The translations under genes and the position numbers were made by a program. Shown here piece after piece: positions 1-12,024 of a stretch of 64,000 bases of DNA. Positions within the stretch are counted from its first letter, which is position 1; every line of letters starts with the position of its first letter. The notes under the pieces were generated by a model. The model had not been told where the DNA came from. It did no database searches and was given only the letters and a program-made list of their open reading frames with translations. This DNA is from Miscanthus floridulus (taxonomy: Eukaryota > Streptophyta > Magnoliopsida > Poales > Poaceae): contig NC_089591.1 in the NCBI RefSeq assembly GCF_019320115.1, forward strand, positions 54,622,078 to 54,686,077, in the 5' to 3' direction.

Positions 1-305
1 CTTTATATTATTCTGAAGAAATGTGAAAGAAATGTCCACTCTTGATATGTTACATGCTATAAGTAAATTGATTCTTTGGTGCACATGCGTGAGAAGCTCA
101 CAAGCAGCATAGAAGGGACATAGTTCAAACTTTTTTTCTTCTCGAGAAGCTGGTCATAGGCGAAAACAAACATGGTCATAGTATTGTTCATAACAATGTG
201 GTGGAGTGCCTTAAATAGCAGGCTAGAGATCATCAAGTTCACTGGTGTCGGTGACGATTACATAGTTTGTTTTGTAATGCTTCCTGTAATGGATGTTGGT
301 GTGAT
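1..305. other. no gene seen
   Basis: AT-rich sequence with no convincing reading frame, motif or repeat recognised. It is the left flank of the nested transposon pair that starts at 306. Its last eight bases (298-305, GGTGTGAT) are the left copy of that insertion's target-site duplication. Confidence 0.6.
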
Positions 306-1844
306 CAGTGACGAATCCAGAAAAAAATTTAGGAGGGGCTGAACACACTACTACAAAAACTTTACTGGAGGCGGACGTTTTCGGTTTTCCGCGGCGGGCA
401 AAGCCGTCCGCTGTGGCCTAGAGGCCACGGTAAATCGTGGCTTAACCGCGGCGGGCGGCCTTGCCCGCTGCAGTTAATCGATTTCCCACGGCGGGCACGT
501 TAGGATGCCCGCCGCGGTTAAACGTTTAAAAAAACAAAAAAAAACCAAGGAACCCGTCGGCGAGCCCATTCTCGAGCCCATCGACGAGCCCATTCACAAC
601 CCAATACTGGCGCCACCGCACCTCGCTGGATCCGCCGCCGGGGTCTCCACCTTACCGGATCTGCCGTCGGGCTACATCTGGGCCCACGTTGGACCTGGAT
701 CCCACCGCCGTCGTCGATCCGCCGCGCCGCCGCAGTGGCCTGGATCCGTCGCCGTAGAGGACGCCACGGACCGGATCCGCCGCCGTAGAGCCCTCCACCG
801 ACGAATCAACAAGTGCTGGGGCCGGATCCGCAAGCACTGAAGCCGTAGCCCGCCTCGAATCCGCCGCTGCAGTCCACCGCCGTCGGATCCCCATGCCACC
901 GTGGCCCCTTCTCGCCGCGCCGCTCTGCACCTCCTCGCTGCGCCGCCGTGGCCCAACCTTGCGCCGTCGTGGCCCCTCCTTGCGCTGTCCTGGCCCAGCG
1001 TTGCCGTAGCCGAGCCCTAGCCCCACCATAGTCGCTCCTCGCCGCGGCACCTGGAGGAGGGAGAAGGAGGAGAGCGAGATGGTGTGAGGAGGCCCGTCGC
1101 TACTGCCGTCGCCTCCTCCATGCCCGTCGTAGCTTGACGCGCGTGGGGGCCGGCCCGCCCTAGATCCGCGCCACCGAGCCAAGCGAGGAAGGGAGACGAG
1201 TCCGGCCGTCGGCCATGGGAGGGAGAGGGAGGGTTGCCGCCAGCCATCTGGACCGTGGAAGGGGACGAGAGGGAGGTGGAGTGATGGAGGCGGCTGGGAA
1301 GTGGAGTGAGGCTAGGTCAAGAAGTGAAGTGCCACTTATATACGAGCCCAGTAGAAAATCGGATATGGGCTGCGTCTGGGCTCCGAGCTGGGCCTGCATT
1401 TACCGTGGCGGGCCTTATAAGATGCCCGCCGCGGTAAATCGATTTACCATGGCGGGCATCTTAATACGCCCGCCACGGAAAATACTTTTTCATGGCGGGT
1501 GTCTTAAGATGTCCGCCACGGTATTTACCGTGGCGGGCACTTGGCGGGCAAAAGTGCCCGCCACGGTAAATAAAAAATGCCTGCCGCGGTAAATCGAGGA
1601 ATTTACCGCAGCGGACACAAATAGGTGACCGACACGGAGTGTAAAAGTGCAACGCTGCGCATAATCGTTTGTGTAGTAGTGACAAAAGAATAAAGACTTT
1701 TTTTTATCTTCTCTTAACCTTAGTCCCTCCTACCTAATACATGTACGCATAAAATTTTAAGACAGGGCTTAGAGAAACTCTACGTGCTCAGGGTGGGTAG
1801 GGGGGGCTGAAGCCCCCCTAGCCCCACCGCTGGATCCGTCCATG
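306..1844. mobile_element. hAT-like MITE, interrupted by a CACTA element
   Basis: The ends are imperfect inverted repeats: CAGTGACGAATCCAG at 306-320, and CATGGACGGATCCAG read on the minus strand from 1844. The outer flanks share the eight bases GGTGTGAT (298-305 and 1845-1852), the duplication length typical of hAT elements. Without the nested CACTA element and its 3-bp duplication the MITE is about 200 bp, too short to encode a transposase. Inner arms carry GGGGCTGA-type sequence near both breakpoints. The family name is inferred from end sequence and duplication length only. Confidence 0.6.
346..1681. mobile_element. non-autonomous CACTA (En/Spm-like) DNA transposon
   Basis: The left end is CACTACTACAAAAAC (346-360) and the right end is its inverted counterpart, reading CACTACTACACAAAC on the minus strand from 1681. 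Both flanks carry the 3-bp duplication ACA (343-345, 1682-1684), the CACTA hallmark. Subterminal regions hold many direct and inverted copies of a CCGCGGCGGGC / TACCGTGGCGGGC motif, the arrangement that TNPA-like proteins bind in this superfamily. The GC-rich interior (about 560-1330) has open frames but no transposase, so the element would depend on a helper. The duplication is perfect, so insertion or excision history looks recent. Confidence 0.88.
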
Positions 1845-1852
1845 GGTGTGAT

Positions 1853-2083
1853 GATGAGACTGGCTAAATAGTTGTTTGAGACGACAATGGCCCTAGCAAA
1901 CATGAGCGAATTCTATTAAATTAGGTGATGTTTTAGGACAAAAAAGCAACTAAGAATCCATAAGCAAGGTACAAATGGTTCAAACTTTATATTTACAAGT
2001 GGATCAAAGAATTTTTTAAAAATGCAAGGGCTTGACGATGATTTTTTATCGAACTCACCAAAGAATTGAAAACTTTACATTTA
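1853..2083. other. no gene seen
   Basis: AT-rich flank between the nested transposon pair and a MITE. No supported coding sequence. Confidence 0.5.
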
Positions 2084-2219
2084 CCCTATTTGCTTAGGCT
2101 TGTTTGGCTTATAAACTATACTTTTTCAGTCAACGAATAATTTTTTTCTCTCACATCAAATCAGTCAACAGTACTTTCAGCCATGCCTTATCAGCCAAAC
2201 AAGCACAAGCGAACAGGGC
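2084..2219. mobile_element. short grass MITE (GCCCTGTTCGCTTG-type ends)
   Basis: The right end reads AGCGAACAGGGC and the left end is a decayed inverse. Between them lie diagnostic stretches such as TTTTTCTCTCACA and TCAGCCAAACAAGC. Related copies in this window are at 5044-5163, 7942-8012 and 40420-40538. Non-coding, about 135 bp. Confidence 0.55.
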
Positions 2220-2669
2220 AAGAAATTGCAAGATAAGGGGATATGAGTGAAAGAAAAAAGAAACCAAGAAAATTGGTTAATGATAGCAATATGGAGTTCG
2301 TGCAAGTGAATGTAGCTGAGAAGCATCAAGAGATGACAAATATAGTAAAAAAAAACATAAAAAAGGTCTAATTGTCACATTAAAAAAAACATAAAAAAGG
2401 TCATGGGCATGGCCCGGACCCCATTTGGCCATTCCAGCTGAGCCGGGAGCCAAGCTGGACTTGCGGGAGGAGCGCCCGAGCGCCCTGTGTATTCAACTAT
2501 TCATGACCGCTCACGCACTCTCTATGAGCAGCTGGGCCCAAAGCCCACACCATCCGTACATCACACACCCACTTACAGGCGGGGCCCTCTACCTGAACCA
2601 TTTTCACCGGCGCGGTGACTTCACCACCCGTCTCCCCCTTCCTCGTGTCGCCACCCGAGTCTCTCCACC

Positions 2670-2676
2670 TATATAT
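2670..2676 (+). promoter_or_regulatory. TATA box of the ankyrin gene
   Basis: TATATAT lies about 115 bases before the ankyrin gene's ATG at 2792, within a C-rich stretch containing CTCTCCACC. Distance and context suit a plant core promoter. The transcription start has not been mapped. Confidence 0.5.
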
Positions 2677-2791
2677 CGGCCCCTGCCGGCGCGCCCCGGC
2701 CTTTCAAGTTTGCCCATACACCAAGGGAGGAACACACGCCGAGGAGGAGGCCGCAGCAGGGCAGAGTACACCCCCGCGCCGCGTTTCGGGA

Positions 2792-5700
2792 ATGGCAGTG
2801 CTGCTGCGCCCGGCGGCGATCGCCGGCGGCCGGCAGGTGTGGCCGGTGGCGGAGGACGAGGAGGGGGCGCGCGAGGCGGAGGCGGCGTCGCAGCGGCTGG
2901 TGGAGGCGGTGGCGCGCGGTGACGCGAGGGAGGCCGGCGAGCTGCTCGCGGCGGGGCGCGCGGACGTGAACTACGCCGGGGTGGTGTGGCTCAGGACGCG
3001 GCGCGTCGCGGAGGCGGAGCCCCGGGAGGACGCCGCCACCGAGGCGCGGGCCGTGCACGAGGAGATCCGCGCCGACGTCTCGCCGCTCTTCCTCGCCGCC
3101 GGCAACTGGGACGTCGCGCTTGTCCGCGCCTTGCTCGTGAGTGATCAATCCCGCTCATATTCCCCTCAATTCCCTCCCTGCTCTGTTTTCTCGCATGGGA
3201 ATTTAACTGACTATCCGCATCACGATTCACGCTTGTTTGTTTTTCCAATTTTTTTTATGCTTTTGGGCCTTGCGTTTTGGGTCGTACACGATTAATCGTT
3301 CACAGAGCAATCCGATCCCAGATTTGGCTTGCTACGCAAGTTGCATTTTCGAGCTGTTCGTGCGTAGCGCCGTAGCCTCTTCCCTGATTTTTTGTGCCAA
3401 TTTGTGTTCAAATTTGCCGACCACTGAAGAGCACGTGGTTCGTTGCATCGTTGTAGGCTAGCCTTTTGCCCCGTTATATTGGCCTTGCTTTACCGGGTTG
3501 GTGAAAAGCGATACGCACGGCATTTTCGAATGGTTTTAGCGGGCGCTGCCACTATTATATAATATAAAAGTGCCACAAAATCCTACATCTTCGCCTCGTT
3601 TTCGCTTGCTAGAAAAAGGCTGATATGTTTATCCAGACTGTTCGCTTTATACGACCGTGGATTATAAGCTGAAACACACCAAACCAGTCAGCGACCACGA
3701 TCGTTTACGACGAAACGAACCATGGTATAGTCCCACGTGGTGGACTAGCTGTCCATTGCGCCTTTGCGAACTGTCAGCTTTCACTGAGAGGCACATGTAT
3801 CCGAGGAAGCGGCCCCCCTGACTGCACCACATGCCGCGTCGAGAGAACCAGACCGTGTTGCCCTTAGAACCCACTTCCGCAGCAATAGGTCACGCTTGCT
3901 CCTCATCAAGGGCGGCAACCACATCCACAAGCGGAGACGCGACGACAATGACATCATCGCGCCACAGGGGCTCGAGCACCAGAACACATGAGCCCTCTCG
4001 GCCAGAAACTACAGCGGACCGGAGCCTGTCGAGGACGTCGAGCCGGCAAGGGTCGACCCAAGGCCACCCGAGACGATGATCGAGGCCAGCTACGACTACT
4101 CTAAGCAATAAAGAAGCACCCTCACCAGTTCATGGCCCAGGGAATACCGCAAGCAAGCGCTCAGGGGCTCGCCTCAACATGAGCAACCACAGCAGGGCGA
4201 ATATCCACCTCCGGATCGAACACCGGTGATATCAATCCTGTCCCTCTCCTCGTTATTCGATCGCACGGCAAATCCCATTTTTGTAGTGCCTACATCAATA
4301 CGAGTTGGAACCAAGAGATTTTACCGGACCCACTTCAAATCTTTTGCCCTTTGTATAGGTCGGAATTATGAGTGCGGGTTTGTGTAGGCAGATAAATGCG
4401 AAGCAGAATACATGATACCTGTACTCTACTTCCCTCTCGATTGCTTGGTCCTTTGCATACTATACTAGTGCTGGTAGTATATTGTAGGATTCACTTTTTG
4501 TTGCCTACTGAAGATAAGAGATGGATTATAGATCTTAATAAAAGGGTTGCTCATTATGAGACACGTCCTGCAAATGGCTGAGACCAAATTATGCGGTGCA
4601 TTACTGGCCTAAATCATTTGGAACCTTGTTTGGATGCTGTGACTAAAGTTTAGGGAGTGTCACGTGAGGGTGAGGGTGTCGTATAGGTGTTCGGATATTA
4701 ATAAAAAAATAAATTACAGAATCCGATATTTATTAAGCCTAATTAATCCGTCACCGGTATATGTTAGCACCACATTGTCTAACTCATGGCCTAATTAGGT
4801 TTAAAAATTTGTCTCGCAAAACCGTCTCTAGTTTTCGTGATTAGTCTATATTTGATACTCCATGTATGTGTATAAATATTCGATGGGACAACGACTAAAG
4901 TTTAGAGGAACGAATCAAAACACCCCTTAATAACTGTGATTAATCAGTGTTCAGTTCCAGCGGGCACGGGAGTACGGGACTACCAAGTAGGCCTACGGTC
5001 CTACAAATTCTCATGGCTGCCCTGCAATGCAATGGGGGACCATCAGCCTATTCGCTTGATCGTAAATGATCGTAAATTTTTAATTAAAATAGTATTTTTT
5101 TCTCACACTAAACTAGTCAGCAGTAAATAATCCACGATCATTTATAGCCTGTCGAACAGGCTGCATACTTTTGCTGCAGCTCTTTATTGGGTTACGGACA
5201 TGCTCGTTCTCTTCCATAGCCAAGCCAAGTAGAAATCGTCAAATGGGGCATGCAAAGCAGCCTCTACGCTGGGGAAGGGGAAGCTTCCTGGGAACACTTC
5301 GATATCCTTGGTATACGTGTAGGCATTGGCCGTGGTGTCCACACAATTAGACTCGGTTTAAGTACTTAACCGAGTAGTACTGGTATGGTATTGTACCGGC
5401 CTGCCTACCAGGTACCACTGTAGTAGCAGTATACACCAAGTTGTCAGTTAAAGGAAGGAGCAGTAACACGAACAGTGAACACACGGGGTCCATCCGTCCA
5501 AGTAAAATTTATCCCTGCCGTGCTCTACAGCTCCACCGTGTTGTCGCGTCAACGAACTGGCCACGCATGGAGATCCATAACTGTAAACTGCAGGCGTGTA
5601 AACTATTTTTAGAAAATAAATGTTGGGCAGTAGTAGTATTTTAGTAGGAGGATTGGGAGACAGTGTTAAATGGGTTTGACCTGGTTTTGTTAACTTGCCA

Positions 5701-8700
5701 ACACTAAATCAGTAGGAGTAGAAAGCAAACCCGGCCAGTGCTTGTTAACTAGTGCAACCAAGTACAACAGCTCAACACTTTGGTAGAGACCAATATATTC
5801 CCCTCGTGAGCGCGGTCGGGGGTGGGATCACCGGTCACGTGCCCCCCGCCCGGTCTCCGCTGTCCGCTCTGTGTCTAGCTCCAGCCTCCGGCCACGTTCC
5901 ACGTCTCCTTCGTGTGCGTGTGCCGCGTCATCTTGAGCTCTGGTACGGGATCCTATGGTACTTTGCCACCTGCGCCTCAGACCCTAAACAATCTTAGTTT
6001 TTTAGATTAAATCAATCTTAGGTTTTAACCGAATTTCACTAGAGGATTTAGGAATAGGACTAAGACTCGTCCAATCGCTCCTCATGTTCTGCAAGGATCA
6101 AGATCGCTGTGTCAGCGGAACGTGGTTGAGGCCAGCTGGTGGGGTGGCCTTTGGGGGCGAGATGGGACCTCTGTCCTTTCGGGCCGTGCCGTGTCGTGGC
6201 ACGGGCGTCCGGCGCTCGGTCCGGCTTATCCGCCGGCCGGCGTCATGGGCGGCGCCCCAGGGGCGTCATTGAATGGGACTGGATGCCGCTGCTCCGCTGC
6301 TGCCGCGGCATGCGCCCGGCATCGGCCACGTACTTTCGCTGCCGTCGTCTCCCCTGATACCAGTGCCGAAAGTCTAATGAATGCCTCTGCCGGTGGCAGG
6401 CGTTCGCCCATGGCCGGCCGTGCCCGGGCCCTTGTCCCGGAACACGCTGAAGCATCTCCTTCGTTTTCTTTGGAGCTCTGGCTCGTCCGGCTGCATGGAG
6501 TAAAGTGCAGCGCCGTGTGGCTGTCCATCCTTCCCGTCCTCTTCGATCGGCCGGACAACTCAGATGTCGTAAAATCGCTTTTGCTGATTTATATGACTAA
6601 TTTGTTTGCTTATAATAGCCCTGAAACTCGCATGCTGCGTGGCCAGGCGGTGGGACGATAGTCTTCGTTAGTAGATGAAATCGGTCCTCAGTCTAAAATC
6701 GCTCGTATGTCATCACGAATCATAACACTTCGTCAGTTTTTACAGTCCTGTCCATGCGCCGTCTGGTCAGCATTAGACCTACCCGTGCATGTTCCGAGCC
6801 GGATCACTCACCCGTGGGCGGTGGCACTACCTGATCGAGTAATCTCGTCTCATCCACGTATGCCAGGAAGCTCACATGACCTGCATCTGAAGCCAGATGC
6901 TGGTGCGCCCTGCCGCCCAAGCCGAACCAGCTGTGAGCTGTCTGGATTTCATCGCGCCATGAAATGAAGCCATCTGGATTTCATCGCGCCCCTCATCTCT
7001 GCCACCGGCCGGGCAGCGGCCCCGGCCAGCTGTATCCCCTGCTCGGCTGCTCCCCGTTCCTCCAGGGCTGCTCTGCCAGTAACGCACGCACGCACCTGGC
7101 GCCCATGCACAGCCGCGGGCACTCCCTCCTGCCTGCGGCCCTGCCCCAGCCCCCAGCCCCAAGTTCGTGTTTCAGGGCGTGGCCTCCGTGTACTGTGGCG
7201 TGCCCCAGCGGAGTATTGACGATGACACGAGGAGGACGCTGCCTGACGCCTGTGAAGAACATCACCCCATTTCAACAGTGTGCGTGTTTTTTTTATCTGT
7301 GTTCACTGTGTGTTGCTCGTGCTAGATCTTGGTGAGATGCGAATGCCTGGCTGCTAACCAGGAGCATCCATCCCTAGGATCTGCTTGTGATTTGATGTCT
7401 GATGGTTGGATCGCGACACCGATGCAGCAACTCTTGTCGCCAGATTTTGCGAATCGTACGGCGTACGTTGCAAACTGGCGAGGCATCGTTTGCTTGTGTG
7501 GTGGCAATTCATCTGTTGTGCCAAAATGCACAATGCAGATGTGACCTGCGAAGCCGACGGAGGGTGGCAGTGGGCAGTGGCCCACGATGTTTTCCAGCAG
7601 TTGCAGCAATCCTGAAAGCTAGAGGGACCAGGGGTACTACCACTGTGCGCGGCGAGGCGGTGCCACCAACACGCATGACGGCACGAGGATTTCATGAGTA
7701 GCAATCGCCCTGCAGAATTTTGACCAGATTCCCTGCTTCATGGAGGCGGCCCCCTCCTGTCTCTTGCGTAAATGAATTCCAGCCATGGAGCAACCACTGC
7801 TCCGGTTATTTCCAGTGACCTGACGCGGCCACTCTTTGGTGGTCAGCACCGACCTGACCGAGTGACCGGAAATAGTACTAGTAACAGCGACATTTGTTAG
7901 CCGGACAGCTGTTGTGCAGGTCCCGATGCTCATGTTGTCACGCCCTGTTCGATGCTACTATAGCTTCAGTGTCTGTAGTAGGTCAAGGATTAAAGAGACA
8001 AGCGAACAGGGCTAGAGGGAATACTACTACTAGTAAAAAAAAACCCAGAAATCAGTGTAGGTGAAATGAGCATAAGAGGAAAAAATGCACTGTAGCACAT
8101 TAAGTTAAGATAATTGATCTCAAATTGTCTCACGAGCCTCGGTAGCGGTTTTAAGGTCCAGTTCTTCAGCATTTTACAACGTGAATGACATTGACATTGT
8201 GTGGATGCTTGAATTTTTGCTCAAGAAAACCCACTTTGTCACACACTATCTGATGGTTCACGGTTCTCACTTGTCGTGGACTCGTGACACGCGTGCAGGC
8301 AAAGGGAGCGGACGTGAACGGCAAGGTGTTCCGGGGCTACCCGACGACGGCCGCAGCACGGGAGGGGTGCGCCGAGGTGGCGGAGCTGCTTGTGCGTGCG
8401 GGTGCGTCGCAGCCGGCCTGCGAGGAGGCCGTCGTGGAGGCTGCTCTGCAGGGTCAGGCCGCCCTCGCGGCAATCTTCATGCGCTCGGACCTCGTCCGCC
8501 CCCGCGTTGCCGTCCACGCGCTCGTGTCCGCCGCGGCGCGCGGTTTTGTCGACGTGGTCGACACGCTCATCAAGGTACTGGGCCTTCGGATCTTCCTTAC
8601 TCCTACTTGGTACAAGTGCTCTACGTGGTTGCAATCGCGTCCAGTTTCAGAAACTGTACAAAAGCGCTAGTGTTAATATCGTATACTACTATACAACATT

Positions 8701-11310
8701 GTCGCATTCCTCGTGTAAGGCCCAGTATGTGTATTGTTGGCCCAAAACGTTGAGTTGCCGTATGGGCTTTTGCATCATGAAACGGCGCAAGCTGAACGGT
8801 GAACAGAGCTGAGGCGGTCGTTTAGTCCCACCTCGTTATTCGAGCTACTCCTTAATCTGTTTATAGTAGTGTGTGCTAGCTAAAACGGTGTGTTCGTAGA
8901 AAGGAGAGACGGTTGGCATCTCCCCTGACAGGGACGGGAACAGTCTTCGAACTTTCCTCTAGCAGATTGCGGTTAAAGGCTACCTGCTTCGGCGGATCTT
9001 AACCAATTTTTTTATATATTTTAATTTTCTTTTGCTTAGAAATTTACTTACTTTAGCAAATTTTATTTTTTGTTTTTTTGGTGACGAATTTTTTTTTTGT
9101 TAGAAAATTACTTTAGCAATCAGTTTGGTACAATATGTGAATGAAACTCATTTTTTCTTTTTCTTTTTTGCGCTTAGAAACTTTAGCAGTCAATATCAGT
9201 TAGTTACAACATGTGGATGAAACTTTAGCTCAGTTTTTTTTTGTAAGAAACTTACTTTAACACCCCCCCCCACCCACCCACCCCTTTTTCTTTTGTTTAG
9301 AAACTTAGTTTAGCAATCAGTATCAGTTTGTTACAAATATGATGAAACCTTTTTTTGCACTTATAAACTTACTTTAGCAATCAATATCAGTTTGTTACAA
9401 TATGTGAATGAAACTTTAGCTATCAGTATAAATTTTTAAACCTACTACCAGTATCAGTAATGTGTAAATGGATTTCACGATAGCTGTTTCAAATAAGATC
9501 TCGAGCCCTGAATTCGTCTGATTCCCTCAAACGCAGTGTGGAGCTGATCCAAACGCGACCGCTCGGGTGCTCCTGCGCTCCCTGAAACCATCCCTGCATG
9601 CCAACGTCGACTGCACGGCGCTCTTTGCCGCAATCGTGAGCCGTCAAGTCGCTGTGGTCCGCCATCTACTTCAGGTGCGCATCATCTGTGAACAGCAGCC
9701 GCAAAATACACTCATGTTCAGGAATGGACGCTTGACACCATCTACCAACTCATGTTCAGGCCGGCGTGAAGAGGGACACGAAGGTGAGGCTGGGAGCATG
9801 GTCCTGGGACGCGTCCACCGGCGAGGAGCTGCGCGTCGGCGCCGGACTCGCCGAGCCTTACGACGCGGTATGGTGCGCCGTGGAGTACTACGAGTCCACG
9901 GGCTCCATCCTGCGCATGCTCCTCCGTAGCGGATACACGTCGACTGCCACTCACCTCGGCCGGACGCTCCTCCACCACGCCATCCTCTGTGGCAGCGCCG
10001 GTGCCGTCCAGACCTTGCTGGCGTCCGGTGCGGACTCCGAAGCTCCCGTGAAGACGTCCAGGAGCAACAGGTCCAGGCCGGTTCACCTCGCCTCGCGCCT
10101 CGGCCAGCCGGAGATCCTGCGGATGCTGGTTGACAGGGGCTGCGACGTGAACGCGAGGGCAGAGGCTGGCGACACCGCTGCTATCCTCTGTTCGCGCCAC
10201 AAACGCGAGGACTGCCTCGGAGTTCTCATGTCCGCCGGTGCAGACGTCGCGCTGTTAAACTCGGCTGGCGACTCCCCGGCCTCCGTCGCTTCCTCTGGGG
10301 GATGGAGGACCCGCTTCGAACGGGCTGTTCTTGGCACGATTCGGTCTGGGACCATCCCACGCTCGAGCGATCGGAACGTGTTCTCCCCGCTGATGTTCGG
10401 CGCGCTCTACGGCGACGCGACCGCGATGGAAGTGCTGCTCGCTCAGTCAGGCGTGGACGTGGACGAGCAGGATTTGGATGGGTGCTCGCCCATAATGGCT
10501 GCTGCCAAGATGGGCAACGTGGAGGCCTTCCGCGCCCTCGTATTCGCCGGCGCCAACGTGAAGCTGAGCAACAAGCGCGGCGAGACGGCCATTGGGCTGG
10601 CGCAGCAGAGCAAGAAGAGGGACCTCTTCGAGCTGGTCATGCTCGAGTTCGCACTGGAGAAGGGCATGCCTGGAGGATTCTACGCGCTTCACTGTGCCTC
10701 CCGGCGCGGCGACACCGCGGCAGTGCGGCACCTCGCCAGCACGGGCTGTGACGTGAATATCCCCGACGGCGACGGCTACACCCCGCTGATGCTCGCGGCC
10801 AGGGAAGGCCACGTGGGCGTGTGCGAGCTTCTCATCTCCTACGACGCTCGCTGCGACCTCCGGACGCCGCGCGGCGAGACGGCGCTCTCCCTGGCGCGAG
10901 CAGCGCTGGCCACGGCGGGGTTCAGCAAGACCGAGGACGTGATCATGGATGAGCTGGGCCGGCAGGTGGTCCTCCAAGGCGCGCACGTCAGGAAGCACAC
11001 CAAGGACGGGCGCGGGAGGCCTCATGGCAAGTCGCTGCGCATGGTCGCTGCGGCGGGCGTGCTCCGGTGGGGCGGGTCGAGCCGGCGCAACGTGATCTGC
11101 CGGGAGGCCGAGGTCGGTGGCAGCTCGGCGTTCCAGCGGCACAGGCAGCGGAAGGGAGACGCGTGTGAGCCGGGTCTGTTCCGTGTGGTGACTGCGACAG
11201 GGAGGGAGGTGCACTTCGTGTGCCAGGGCGGTGAGGAGGCCGCGGAGCTGTGGGTGAGGGGCATCAGGGCCGTGACCAGGGCGGCGTTTGGCAAGAGGGG
11301 CAAGGAGTGA
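2792..11310 (+). CDS. ankyrin-repeat protein with PH-like C-terminus, 4 exons
   Basis: Coding exons are 2792-3136, 8299-8574, 9537-9674 and 9760-11310. All introns are phase 0 with GT/AG borders, giving 769 residues. Ankyrin repeats run through most of the protein, for example around residues 105-150 (SPLFLAAGNWDVALVRALL joining KGADVNGK across intron 1) and through exon 4 (GRTLLHHAILCGSAGAVQTLL, GYTPLMLAAREGHVGVCELL). After about residue 678 the repeats stop and a basic segment precedes GLFRVVTATGREVHFVCQGG...AAELWVRGI, which resembles the last strands and Trp-containing helix of a PH domain. No membrane segment or kinase domain is present, so a scaffold or adaptor role is inferred. The start is the first ATG after the TATA box and has an A/G-rich context. 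Intron 1 is unusually long (5,162 bp). Partners are unknown. Confidence 0.85.
4625..4926. mobile_element. MITE (ACTAAAGTTTAG type) in intron 1
   Basis: The left end is CCTTGTTTGGATGC...ACTAAAGTTTAG and the right end is ACTAAAGTTTAGAGGAACGAATCAAAACACCCC. The outer ends are roughly inverted. The interior GCCTAATTAATCCGTC and GTGATTAGTCTATATTTGATACTCC are typical of a very common grass MITE. Exact ends and duplication are not resolved. Confidence 0.5.
5044..5163. mobile_element. short grass MITE in intron 1
   Basis: Inverted ends CAGCCTATTCGCTTGATCG and, on the minus strand from 5163, CAGCCTGTTCGACAGG enclose about 120 bp with a TTTTTTTCTCACAC core. Same broad family as 2084-2219. Confidence 0.55.
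7942..8012. mobile_element. truncated short grass MITE in intron 1
   Basis: GCCCTGTTCG at 7942 and CGAACAGGGC ending at 8012 form a near-perfect inverted pair enclosing only about 50 bases. It appears to be an internally deleted member of the family seen at 2084-2219. Confidence 0.55.
9030..9440. repeat. imperfect minisatellite in intron 2 of the ankyrin gene
   Basis: A unit built on GAAACTTACTTTAGCAATCA, then GTATCAGTTTGTTACAATATG and TGAATGAAACTTTAGC, recurs four to five times with T-rich and C-rich expansions between copies. Copies drift in length from about 60 to 95 bases. It lies wholly inside the intron 8575-9536. Confidence 0.6.
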
Positions 11311-12024
11311 GTGACCCGTGGCTGCTCTCTCCGTTATGCTCTGTAGGTTTGCAGCGAGGGCGTGCTTGTAAAGAGTTGTAGCGGGCGTAGAGCCGTAGAG
11401 GGGCTGTGTGGTTTGGTGTGGTGTACAGCTGCGCTGGTCTTCAGCTCGAAGGCTTTGGCTGTTGTGTTTGGCTTGCCATGATGGTTTTTGGTTCAGGGGC
11501 ATGGGGTTGTGTTGTGTGTATATAGCCTGGGTGTTGTCTCGGCTAAGTTGCTTTAGCTAACTGGCTTGTAGTGCGTTTCTATCTTAATACCAGTCTCCTT
11601 TGAGAAACTTCGCCATTTGAGTTTTTATGAGTTCTGAGTTCTGACACGAAGCAAAATAGCAAAACACTTCCCGGGGAAGCTCAAAAACAGCTAGGCCTTT
11701 GGCACCACTTGCAACTTATTTTGTTAAATAGAAACATGAATAAGAAGCAACTTTTGTTTAAGTAGAAGCTGAGAATATGCCAACCACGTATATCAAATTG
11801 AACTTTAGTTTCTTCGTTCTATAAGTTTTAATCAAAGACCGCGCGACTGGAAATTAACCTGTCCTGGCCATCTCACTGTTCTGAACTGCTACCAGTATAG
11901 TTAGAATGGGACAATAAAATTTATATCCTCCACTCAGCTGCCAAATCGCAGCTGCTCAACATTGTTCGAATGTAAACAAAACACCAACTAGTAAATGAAA
12001 CATAACTCATCGACACAGATAACT
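11311..12024. other. convergent 3' UTR region
   Basis: This holds the 3' untranslated regions of the ankyrin gene (reading right) and the RRF gene (reading left). No further coding sequence is supported. An internal frame on the minus strand across 10447-11502 is a shadow of the ankyrin exon. Confidence 0.6.

Larger units (their letters stand above)
3137..8298 (+). other. 5.2 kb intron 1 of the ankyrin gene
   Basis: No exon of another gene could be supported here. The intron holds several MITE-like sequences (about 4625-4925, 5044-5163, 7942-8012). It also has GC-rich stretches (about 5800-6500 and 6990-7270) whose open frames have no recognisable domain. A 17-base direct repeat, CTGGATTTCATCGCGCC, occurs twice around 6940-6990. 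Confidence 0.6.

Noticed and set aside
505..1592. Several overlapping open frames on both strands in the GC-rich CACTA core
   Set aside because: Low-complexity Arg/Pro/Ala translations, no domain, mutually overlapping; explained by the GC-rich transposon core and its subterminal repeats.
6122..6661. 179-residue open frame inside ankyrin intron 1
   Set aside because: No recognisable domain, several competing frames of similar size on both strands, no splice context; likely GC-driven chance.
6949..7335. Overlapping Ala/Arg/Pro-rich frames in ankyrin intron 1
   Set aside because: Compositional; no homology recognised and no conserved splice or start context.
10447..11502. 351-residue minus-strand open frame
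   Set aside because: Antisense shadow of the GC-rich ankyrin exon 4.
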